A DNA stretch of 44,478 bases, from contig PFAP01000007.1 in assembly GCA_002773615.1 (NCBI GenBank), positions 1,821-46,298 on the forward strand. Direction: 5' to 3'. This DNA comes from Candidatus Falkowbacteria bacterium CG10_big_fil_rev_8_21_14_0_10_39_11. Its GTDB lineage: Bacteria; Patescibacteriota; Patescibacteriia; UBA11705. The notes beneath the pieces are model-generated. The model ran no database searches. It was not told the DNA's origin and saw nothing but the letters and a program-made list of their open reading frames with translations. The translations under genes and the position numbers were made by a program. This document shows positions 38,437 through 44,478 of this stretch, piece after piece (the first letter of the stretch is position 1; every line of letters begins with the position of its first letter).

Positions 38437-39477
38437 ATGAAAAAGTATTTCAAATTGGGAGGGGTTCTGTTTCTGGTACTAACATTGTCAATATTTTTGA
38501 CCGGATGCACGAAATCACCTGAATCGGTGGTCAAGAAAATGATCAAGAAAATGGTAACGGTTGATACATTCCAGTTTGATGCCACGGTTGGATTGAAAGG
38601 CGCTATGGCAGGGTTGAGCCAGGAGTTGCAGCTTGGGGCTTCAGAATCAAGTGAAACCAAAATTGCGGTTAGTGGTCAAGCTGATACCAGTAATGATGAC
38701 GATGTGAAGTATTTGGCTAATTTGGGGATTGATTTTCAATCTGAGGGTAGTGATTTGAATTTAAATCTTGATTTGCTCACCACCAATGAAGCTACTTTTG
38801 TCAAAGTCAACAATGCACCACAAATTGAGTTGGTAGATTTTTCTCAATTGAAAGATACTTGGTATAAGTTCCAGGCAGAGGTGTCTGATGCCTCTGAAAC
38901 GGAAGAAGATTCTTTGTCCGCTTCTGAAGTGAGAAAAATTCGAAAGTTGTTTCAAAAAGTTGATTTTTTGAAGGTGGTAGAAGACTATGGTCAGGAAGAT
39001 TTGAATGGCGTGCGGACCTATCATTATCGAGTGGCGTTGAATGGAGAGGAATTGAAACGATTTTTTGTTGAATTGAAAACAATTGTTGACGGACAAGAGC
39101 CCAGTTTGGATGAATTCAAGGAAATAAAAGCAAATTTGGATAAATGGAATGATGTCTCAGGTGATGTTTGGATTGGCGTCAAGGATTATTATCTATACAA
39201 GGTGAATGTTGGTACAAATATTGATGATGTCCAGAGTGATTTGGAACGCTTTGATTTGTCGTTAACACTTACAAATTATGGTCAACCGGTTGATATCCAA
39301 GTGCCAGAAAATGCTAAAGTTTTTGATTGGAATGAAGTGATGGCGATACCAAATGTAACAGTTCCAGAATTTTCAGTTGATGATTTGGAGAAACAATTGG
39401 AAACTTTGAATTTGTCAGATCGGGAGTTGAAAGAGTTGCAAAAACAAATGGAGGAGTTTGAATCTCTGGGTCAATAG
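38437..39477 (+). CDS. Lipoprotein, 346 aa, LppX-like fold suspected
   Basis: A lipoprotein signal peptide is clear: a basic start, a hydrophobic stretch (GGVLFLVLTLSIFL) and lipobox LTGC with Cys24. The body alternates strands and helices, for example VTVDTFQFDATVGLKGAM, SGQADTSNDDDVKYLANLGI and TYHYRVALNGEELKRFFVEL. The pattern recalls the half-barrel LppX/LprAFG or LolA-type lipid carriers, which is a weak inference. A C-terminal helical, Leu/Glu-rich segment ends the protein (SDRELKELQKQMEEFESLG). It would be anchored outside the cytoplasmic membrane. Confidence 0.82.
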   Translation: MKKYFKLGGVLFLVLTLSIFLTGCTKSPESVVKKMIKKMVTVDTFQFDATVGLKGAMAGLSQELQLGASESSETKIAVSGQADTSNDDDVKYLANLGIDFQSEGSDLNLNLDLLTTNEATFVKVNNAPQIELVDFSQLKDTWYKFQAEVSDASETEEDSLSASEVRKIRKLFQKVDFLKVVEDYGQEDLNGVRTYHYRVALNGEELKRFFVELKTIVDGQEPSLDEFKEIKANLDKWNDVSGDVWIGVKDYYLYKVNVGTNIDDVQSDLERFDLSLTLTNYGQPVDIQVPENAKVFDWNEVMAIPNVTVPEFSVDDLEKQLETLNLSDRELKELQKQMEEFESLGQ

Positions 39478-39505
39478 TGATGAAGAGGTGGGGGGCGGTG
39501 CTAAG

Positions 39506-39622
39506 ATGCGTGAAGGAAGATTTTGGCGTTTGGATGTGGGAATGGAGAATCTGTTTACGCATATAAGGTTACGACTGACACAGCAATACAAGGACGTGGG
39601 AGTTGTAATTAATTATTCGTGA
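39506..39622 (+). CDS. Doubtful small ORF, 38 aa
   Basis: MREGRFWRLDVGMENLFTHI and an 18-residue continuation, in the 175-bp gap between the lipoprotein and SPFH genes. No clear SD, promoter or family. Listed only because the gap is otherwise unexplained. Confidence 0.2.
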   Translation: MREGRFWRLDVGMENLFTHIRLRLTQQYKDVGVVINYS

Positions 39623-39652
39623 TTATTGTATTATTATTAATATAAAATACGT

Positions 39653-40399
39653 ATGGCTTATTTAGTCGGATTTATCGTGTTTTTGATTTTTATCAGTTTG
39701 AGACAAATTAATGAATACGAGCGTGGTGTGATGTTTATGATGGGAAAATATACTGGTACAAAAAAAGCCGGTTGGAGAATTGTGTTCCCAGTATTTCAAC
39801 AAATGAAGAAAATTGATCTGCGAGTCAAAGCTGTTGATGTGCCTGACCAAAAGGCGATTACGCGGGATAATATTTCGGTGACTGTAAATGCGGTAATTTA
39901 TTATAAAGTGGCGATGGCTGAAAAAGTTGTACTCGAAGTGGAAAATTATTTTCATGCGATGAGTCAATTGGCTCAAACCACCATGAGAAATATTGTGGGT
40001 GAGGTTGAATTGGATGAATTGTTGAGTGAGCGAGAAAAGGTCTCAGAACGAATTCGATCGATTATTGATAAAGCTTCTGATGAATGGGGCATCAAGGTTG
40101 ACAATGTAGAGCTCAAGGATGTGTCTTTGCCAGAAGATATGGAAAGAACTATTGCCAAGCAGGCTGAGGCTGAACGGGAAAAAAGAGCGGTGATTATCAA
40201 AGCTGAAGGGGAAGTAATCTCGGCCGACAACATGGCCAAGGCAGCACAAATCTTGTCGTCTGCACCTGGGGCTATGCATCTTCGAACCCTACAATCATTA
40301 AATGATTTGAGTTCAGATCAGTCAAATACCGTAGTGTTTGCTGTGCCATTAGAAATTTTGCGCGCTTTTGAAGGTATGACTGGTGGTAGTAGTAATTAG
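39653..40399 (+). CDS. SPFH/band-7 protein, slipin (stomatin-like)
   Basis: Slipins are membrane scaffold proteins that form oligomers in lipid microdomains. One N-terminal membrane segment (YLVGFIVFLIFISL) is followed by INEYERGVMFMMGKYTGTKK, the SPFH domain VDVPDQKAITRDNISVTVNA, and the long helix SLPEDMERTIAKQAEAEREK, ending with a short tail. The length (248 aa) matches bacterial slipins. The NfeD partner often found next to slipins is not present. ATG 39653 follows an AT-rich leader with no SD. Confidence 0.95.
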   Translation: MAYLVGFIVFLIFISLRQINEYERGVMFMMGKYTGTKKAGWRIVFPVFQQMKKIDLRVKAVDVPDQKAITRDNISVTVNAVIYYKVAMAEKVVLEVENYFHAMSQLAQTTMRNIVGEVELDELLSEREKVSERIRSIIDKASDEWGIKVDNVELKDVSLPEDMERTIAKQAEAEREKRAVIIKAEGEVISADNMAKAAQILSSAPGAMHLRTLQSLNDLSSDQSNTVVFAVPLEILRAFEGMTGGSSN

Positions 40400-40498
40400 A
40401 ATTTGAAATGTGTAGAGTTTAGCCTGTACCGAAGAATAAAGAAGAAAGTTATAATAGAATTGAAATAAATAAGATTGGGGAAAATAGAAGCGATAAAA

Positions 40499-40526
40499 AA
40501 GAGGCTCTGATTAGGGCTTCTTTTTA
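40499..40526 (+). terminator. Intrinsic terminator after the slipin gene
   Basis: GAGGC-tctgattagg-GCTTC (one G-T pair) followed by T5. Confidence 0.65.
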
Positions 40527-40527
40527 A

Positions 40528-40556
40528 TTGACAAATTTATATTTTTGTGATAGGCT
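40528..40556 (+). promoter_or_regulatory. Promoter with extended -10 for the 40593 gene
   Basis: TTGACA (40528-40533), 17 bp, then TAGGCT preceded by TGA. The layout is close to the promoter at 20908. Confidence 0.6.
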
Positions 40557-40592
40557 GATTTGAAACAACCAGGGCCGAAGAGGAGGGGTGTA

Positions 40593-41075
40593 ATGGGATA
40601 CGTGAAGGCTGTCATTAGCGATGGTGTGAATCTCTGGACCGGAATCCCATATTTACTTGATGGTTTACAGGTTCTGGAAGTGTTTGAACGAGGAGAAAAT
40701 TTGCATTTGAAAATGAAGGTTAATGACGTGCGTTATGGATTTGACTTTTTTTTGGAGCTGGTGATTGTTCATCATAAAAGTAAGTGTCCAGTAGTTGATG
40801 TTTTTTGTGATGCTCGAGAATATTTGACATTTCATATCCGAGGCGCTTCGGCGGCAAAAAATGTTTTTTTCCTTTCTTTGCCTGTCACCTTGTGGCTTTC
40901 CCCGGCACTTTTGGTGGTGCGGTCAACTTATGCTGTAGCTAATAGATTCCGAGGGTACAATCAGTATCAGGCGGAGATGTTGAGACGAATTAAAGGTCAA
41001 GTAAATGATCAGGTTTATGATGTGGTAAAAAGTGCATTCAAGAGCTATTACCGAGACGGTCCGGTGGTGGCCTAA
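40593..41075 (+). CDS. Hypothetical protein, 160 aa
   Basis: No recognised family. An alpha/beta N-terminal half (NLWTGIPYLLDGLQVLEVFE, FDFFLELVIVHHKSKCPVVD) is followed by one moderately hydrophobic segment (NVFFLSLPVTLWLSPALLVV) and a helical C-terminus (NQYQAEMLRRIKGQVNDQVY). ATG 40593 lies 6 bp after AGGAGGGG, a strong SD; the TTG start in the track is not needed. It has its own promoter with the unusual -10 shared with the 20965 gene. A micro-ORF with an SD follows. Confidence 0.7.
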   Translation: MGYVKAVISDGVNLWTGIPYLLDGLQVLEVFERGENLHLKMKVNDVRYGFDFFLELVIVHHKSKCPVVDVFCDAREYLTFHIRGASAAKNVFFLSLPVTLWLSPALLVVRSTYAVANRFRGYNQYQAEMLRRIKGQVNDQVYDVVKSAFKSYYRDGPVVA

Positions 41076-41088
41076 GGGGAGGAGCTGG

Positions 41089-41187
41089 ATGATGCAGAGG
41101 CAAACAGATATCGATGAGCGAATTGTGACGGAAATTATCTTTTGGGGATTTGATTCGTTAATGGGCAACAAAGATTATGCAAGGTGA
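41089..41187 (+). CDS. Possible 32-aa protein after the 40593 gene
   Basis: ATG 41089 has a strong SD (GGGGAGGAG). The frame encodes MMQRQTDIDERIVTEIIFWG and 12 more residues to TGA. The SD and spacing support translation, but the product is short and may be the start of a broken gene whose remainder is the 41201 frame. Confidence 0.4.
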   Translation: MMQRQTDIDERIVTEIIFWGFDSLMGNKDYAR

Positions 41188-41200
41188 GGATTAAGAGTAT

Positions 41201-41407
41201 TTGTGTCAGCTGGGTAGTCTTCAGAATGGTCCTCGTCTAGTGGTTTTTCTTTTTAGGCGTGATGATTTGAAGTCTTCGCCAGGTGCTACTATGAGAGCGG
41301 TCAAAACAGGTGTTTCTGGTGCTAGGGCGCATTCTCCTACCAGTAGAGCTTGTGGGAGTAATGCTTTGTTTATGTTTCATGATCCATCGCAAAGATATCC
41401 GTACTAA
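41201..41407 (+). pseudogene. Open frame with coding look, probably the 3' part of a broken gene
   Basis: A 68-codon frame from TTG reads QLGSLQNGPRLVVFLFRRDD and continues to SNALFMFHDPSQRYPY. It has no SD and no good start. It follows the 32-aa ORF in another frame with a stop between them, so at least two changes would be needed to join them. No family is recognised. A terminator follows. Confidence 0.35.
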
Positions 41408-41419
41408 AAATAGTATATA

Positions 41420-41443
41420 AGAGTCTAATGAAGGCTCTTTTTT
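41420..41443 (+). terminator. Intrinsic terminator before the PBP gene
   Basis: AGAGTC-taatgaa-GGCTCT (one mismatch) followed by T6. Confidence 0.7.
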
Positions 41444-41470
41444 GTTATCTACAAATAGTGTGTCTGTGCA

Positions 41471-41499
41471 TAAACATTTTCTTCAAAATATGGTAAAAT
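41471..41499 (+). promoter_or_regulatory. Candidate promoter of the PBP gene
   Basis: TAAACA (41471-41476), 17 bp, then TAAAAT (41494-41499) with an extended -10 TGG. It gives the PBP its own start, separate from mraZ-ftsL. Confidence 0.55.
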
Positions 41500-41523
41500 A
41501 TAAGAGAATGAAGGAGAAGCTTT

Positions 41524-43452
41524 ATGTCTTTTTTAGTTAAAAAAACTAAAACCCGAAAAGTTAAAAAATATAGCTATTCATTTGCTCAAAAGAAGCGAGT
41601 GGTAGTGGAGCCATCAAATCGTCGAATTAAAATTTTGATGGTCTTTTTCTTGTTTATTTCTACGGCGATTGTTTTGCGTTTAATCAGGTTGCAAATATTT
41701 GATGGGGCCTATTATTATGCATTGGCTAGCGATCAACATGAGATTTTTCAACAATTGTACCCAGAGCGCGGCACGATTTTTGTCAAGGAAAAAGATTACA
41801 ATGGGGTTGAAAAACTTTATCCGATTGCTACCAATCGGGAGTTGACTTTTGTGTATGCAGTGCCGTCATCAATAGACGATCCGGAAGAATTGTTGAATTC
41901 TTTGTTGGAAGTTTTGGATTTTTCTGATGAAATAAAAAAATATCAGGAAGAAGTAACTGTTCCGATGTCGGAAGAGTTGACGGCTGAACAAGTGGTTAAA
42001 GAAAAAAGACGGTTGGAATTGATGGCGGAAGAAGAAGCAACTGATTTGTTCAAAGCAAAAATGTTGGAGCGATTGAGAAAAAAAGATGACCCATACGAGC
42101 CAATAAAACATCGAGTATCCGATGAAAAAATTGAAAAGTTAAAAAACTATAATTTGTCCGGTCTTCGATTTGTGGCTGAAGATGCACGATATTATCCGGA
42201 GGGCAACATGGGTAGTAATTTGCTCGGATTTGTTGGGCATACCAGTGAGAACAATTTACTTAAGGGATATTACGGTGTTGAAGGTAATTATAACGATTAT
42301 TTGGCCGGTGAGGCTGGTTTTATTCGATCAGAATCAGATGTGGCTGGACGATGGATTGCTATGGCTGGTAAGGAGTTTAAAGAAGCTAAAGATGGATCAG
42401 ATTTGGTTTTGACCATTGACAAAGCGATTCAGTATTATGTTTGTGAACAGTTGTTGTATGGGATTGAAAACTTTGCGGCTGACAGTGGATCAATTATCGT
42501 TATGGATCCTAAAACCGGTGCTATTTTAGCTATGTGTTCATACCCTGATTATGATCCAGATGAATACAATAAAGTTGAGGATATTTCGGTCTTCAATAAT
42601 CCGGCCTTGCTGGCCACTTATGAGCCTGGGTCTATTTTCAAGCCAATGACTATGGCAGCGGCAATTGATAAGGGGAAGATCACTCCATTTACGACTTATG
42701 TAGACAAGGGGGTTGAGCATATTGCTGGCTATGATATTCGAAATTCTGATTTAAAGGCTCATGGTTTGCAAACAATGACTCAAGTTTTGGAATCATCACT
42801 TAATACCGGTACTATTTTTGCCTCGCGACAGATTGGAATTGATGTTTTTGCTGATTATATGAAATTGTTTGGTTTTGGACGGATTACTGATATTGACTTA
42901 TCACCTGAAGCTGAGGGAAATTTTTCCAGTTTAGATAAAAAACATGAATTGTATATGGCGACCGCTTCTTTTGGTCAGGGTATTACGGTCTCACCTATAC
43001 AAATGGTTCGAGCTTATGGCGCTCTTGCTAACGAAGGGAAATTGATGAAACCGTATGTTGTTGATCGGATTATTACTGAAGATAAAGTGATTGTAACTGA
43101 GCCAAAGGTCATGAGTCAGGTGGTGTCGGCTAGAACAGCTCAGCAGGTCGGTAGTATGATGGTTTCTGTAGTGGAAAATGGCCATGCTGATTTGGCGCGG
43201 GTTCCAGGTTATTTGGTGGCCGGGAAGACCGGCACGGCCCAAGAGCCAGATTGGAAAAATGGAGGGTATAGTGATCAGACTATTCATTCTTTTATTGGCT
43301 ATGCACCATATGACGATCCGGCTTTTGTGATGTTGGTCAAATTGGATCATGTAAAGAATGTTCAGTATTCAGCGTCATCGGCGGCGCCAGTTTTCGGTAA
43401 AATAGCCAAGTTTATTTTGGATTATTATGAGATTCCACCGAGTGTCCGATGA
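41524..43452 (+). CDS. ftsI: Class B penicillin-binding protein (FtsI/PBP2-type transpeptidase)
   Basis: The protein cross-links peptidoglycan, probably at the septum. A basic cytoplasmic N-terminus (~37 residues) precedes one TM helix (ILMVFFLFISTAIVLRLI). The dimerisation domain starts ERGTIFVKEKDYNG and contains a Glu/Lys-rich insertion. The transpeptidase domain has SxxK as SIFK (Ser370, Lys373), SxN as SLN and KTG as AGKTGTAQEPDW. There is no PASTA domain. At 642 aa it is normal. A good SD (AAGGAG) precedes ATG 41524. FtsI is preferred over an elongation PBP2 because its usual partners mraZ-rsmH-ftsL lie upstream, though 12 kb away. Confidence 0.93.
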   Translation: MSFLVKKTKTRKVKKYSYSFAQKKRVVVEPSNRRIKILMVFFLFISTAIVLRLIRLQIFDGAYYYALASDQHEIFQQLYPERGTIFVKEKDYNGVEKLYPIATNRELTFVYAVPSSIDDPEELLNSLLEVLDFSDEIKKYQEEVTVPMSEELTAEQVVKEKRRLELMAEEEATDLFKAKMLERLRKKDDPYEPIKHRVSDEKIEKLKNYNLSGLRFVAEDARYYPEGNMGSNLLGFVGHTSENNLLKGYYGVEGNYNDYLAGEAGFIRSESDVAGRWIAMAGKEFKEAKDGSDLVLTIDKAIQYYVCEQLLYGIENFAADSGSIIVMDPKTGAILAMCSYPDYDPDEYNKVEDISVFNNPALLATYEPGSIFKPMTMAAAIDKGKITPFTTYVDKGVEHIAGYDIRNSDLKAHGLQTMTQVLESSLNTGTIFASRQIGIDVFADYMKLFGFGRITDIDLSPEAEGNFSSLDKKHELYMATASFGQGITVSPIQMVRAYGALANEGKLMKPYVVDRIITEDKVIVTEPKVMSQVVSARTAQQVGSMMVSVVENGHADLARVPGYLVAGKTGTAQEPDWKNGGYSDQTIHSFIGYAPYDDPAFVMLVKLDHVKNVQYSASSAAPVFGKIAKFILDYYEIPPSVR

Positions 43453-43504
43453 GAAAATTGAAAGATAGAGATTTGATTTTTATGTTTAAGATGAAATTAA
43501 ATTT

Positions 43505-44317
43505 ATGACAGTTGAAATATTAAATTTAGAAAAACAGGTTGATGCGGTGTCTAAATTTCAGTTCCAAGATGCAAGCCGACAAGAAAGGCATAATAAATTG
43601 TCGATTGAGTTGATGTCGATTGTTGAAAATAATACAATTGCAGCAATTTGGGATAATGCAGTGTTGATTGTAAGGGTTACTCAATTATTGGAGGCGATTA
43701 TGGATTTGATTGAGGCGGAGAGGATTGAAACGGTTTGGGACAGAGAAAGGTGTATTGAGTGGGCCGAAGAGGCTGGAATTGAAAATGCGGAGAGCTATGT
43801 CGATAATAAATTTGAAATATTTGATGATCATATTGAGATTGAGGGAGATTTGCTTCTTATAGATAGTAAAACACGAGAACTTCCAGTTGGACTAACTACA
43901 GTTGGTGGGGATTTGGATCTTTACAATAGTGAAGTGCGAGAACTGCCAGCTGGACTAACTACAGTTGGCGGAACTTTGGATCTTTATAATAGTCAGATAA
44001 AGGTGTTGCCAGCCGGGTTGACGAGTATTGGTGGTCGTTTGTATCTTGGAAAGAGTCAAGTACAAGAGTTGCCAGCCGGGTTGACGAGTATTGGTGGTGA
44101 TGTGAATCTCAAGGATAGCCAAGTGCGAGAACTGCCAGCTGGACTGACAACGATAGGTGGAAATTTGTGGCTTAGAGGAAGTCAAATTACAGATATCCCT
44201 GATAACTTGGTGATTCAATTTGATGTTTGGGCCAAAGGTTGTCCGCAAAGTTTAATTGATAAATTAAGTAAGATGAAAGAAAAAGGAAATATAAAAGGTA
44301 GAGTTATAACTACCTAA
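43505..44317 (+). CDS. LRR-like repeat protein with 21-residue units, 270 aa
   Basis: The first ~115 residues are helical and acidic (FQDASRQERHNKLSIELMSI, EAIMDLIEAERIETVWDRER). From about residue 122, five and a half tandem units follow the pattern xELPAGLTTIGGDLxLxxSQ, 21 residues each, as in bacterial leucine-rich-like repeats. They should form a short solenoid with variable exposed positions. No signal peptide is visible, so it is cytosolic or exported in an unknown way. No SD. The next gene begins with a related N-terminal domain, so this is a tandem family. Function unknown; protein binding is likely. Confidence 0.85.
   Translation: MTVEILNLEKQVDAVSKFQFQDASRQERHNKLSIELMSIVENNTIAAIWDNAVLIVRVTQLLEAIMDLIEAERIETVWDRERCIEWAEEAGIENAESYVDNKFEIFDDHIEIEGDLLLIDSKTRELPVGLTTVGGDLDLYNSEVRELPAGLTTVGGTLDLYNSQIKVLPAGLTSIGGRLYLGKSQVQELPAGLTSIGGDVNLKDSQVRELPAGLTTIGGNLWLRGSQITDIPDNLVIQFDVWAKGCPQSLIDKLSKMKEKGNIKGRVITT
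43871..44185 (+). repeat. 63-bp tandem repeats encoding the LRR-like units
   Basis: Units start at a 63-bp period. Units 3 and 4 share an identical stretch of about 31 bases, including TTGCCAGCCGGGTTGACGAG. Units 2 and 5 share CTGCCAGCTGGACT. This indicates recent unit duplication by recombination, in two sub-lineages. Confidence 0.8.
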
Positions 44318-44323
44318 ATAATT

Positions 44324-44478
44324 ATGCCAATAGAAAAACAAGACATACAACAAATGGTGGCTGCTGCGTCCGGGTATCAATTCGAGGACGTAGAGCGCCA
44401 AAAACAGTATGAAAGATTACTGACTGGTTTAAATTTGATTATAGAAAAGAATACTTTTGACCAGATTTGGGATGACAT
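44324..44478 (+). CDS. Start of a paralogue of the LRR-like gene, cut by the window
   Basis: ATG 44324 is 6 bp after the previous stop. The visible 51 residues include GYQFEDVERQKQYERLLTGL and LIIEKNTFDQIWDD, which line up with KFQFQDASRQERHNKLSIEL and SIVENNTIAAIWDN of the preceding protein. The gene is therefore a tandem paralogue sharing the helical N-domain. Its repeats, if any, lie outside the window. Confidence 0.75.
   Translation, partial: MPIEKQDIQQMVAAASGYQFEDVERQKQYERLLTGLNLIIEKNTFDQIWDD

Noticed and set aside
38295-38660. 121-aa minus-strand ORF over the lipoprotein start
   Set aside because: It overlaps a clear signal peptide gene and its sequence is low complexity (runs of Ile, Phe, Tyr).
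43871-44185. CRISPR or intergenic tandem repeat
   Set aside because: The 63-bp period lies within one open frame and encodes 21-residue LRR-like units.
1-44478. UGA recoded to glycine as in Gracilibacteria/SR1
   Set aside because: pgeF, both the GT4 at 18343 and the J-domain gene end at TGA at family-appropriate positions, and no conserved Gly is encoded by TGA in the genes read.
1-44478. tRNA genes
   Set aside because: I looked at the intergenic regions for cloverleaf ends and TTCRA loops and found none that hold; weak matches fell in the L10 leader and repeats.

Overview
The window looks like part of a Candidate Phyla Radiation (Patescibacteria, probably Parcubacteria-like) chromosome. 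The DNA is AT-rich and most genes lie on the + strand. Ribosomal proteins are short or carry lysine-rich extensions. AlaRS lacks its C-Ala domain and RNA polymerase alpha lacks its C-terminal domain. Many housekeeping genes have an AT-rich run and no Shine-Dalgarno (SD) sequence before ATG. Small hypothetical membrane proteins and scattered REP-like palindromes complete the picture. UGA acts as an ordinary stop codon at family-appropriate gene ends (pgeF, the glycosyltransferase after it), so the Gracilibacteria/SR1 code is not used. The phylum assignment is inference.

Layout. 1-2.4 kb: the 3' part of alaS and three small genes. 2.45-2.88 kb: a four-helix-bundle (IVS/S23-type) gene between inverted repeats, ending 3 bp before mutS. 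2.9-5.7 kb: mutS, a palindromic repeat patch, and a second diverged copy of the mutS 3' end. 5.8-7.4 kb: an operon of a membrane J-domain protein and a cytosolic VWA protein. 7.67-8.54 kb: a non-coding transcription unit of about 840 nt with a perfect consensus promoter, many helices, a loop-loop pairing and an intrinsic terminator. This is the strongest candidate for something undescribed. 8.8-11.7 kb: mutL and an unknown gene flanked by compound palindromic repeats. 11.8-16.1 kb: infA-rpmJ-rpsM-rpsK-rpsD-rpoA-rplQ-rplM-rpsI. 16.1-19.5 kb: flippase, pgeF and GT4 glycosyltransferase. 19.6-20.9 kb: an L10 leader, rplJ and rplL. 21-26.9 kb: envelope and regulatory genes, including a PPM-like/propeller membrane protein, a winged-helix protein, an FG-GAP/L,D-transpeptidase and a truncated tsaB. 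27.3-29.5 kb: the start of the division (dcw) cluster, with a MraZ-type operator, mraZ, rsmH, a 47-residue NrdD-tail-like gene and ftsL. 29.6-41.4 kb: about 12 kb of mixed genes, several visibly broken, separating ftsL from the class B PBP gene (41.5-43.5 kb) that normally follows it. 43.5-44.5 kb: a 21-residue-repeat LRR-like protein and the start of a paralogue.

Working together: mutS and mutL give mismatch repair. The infA-to-rpsI block and rplJ/rplL supply translation and transcription core parts, the latter under an L10 leader. mraZ-rsmH-ftsL...PBP, pgeF, the L,D-transpeptidase and the flippase/glycosyltransferases build and edit the envelope. The repeats form several layers: GTCA...TGAC double hairpins with compensatory changes, a second palindrome nested in their loops, and remnants of a related repeat apparently inside tgt and tsaB. 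All functional calls come from reading the sequence; no database search was possible.
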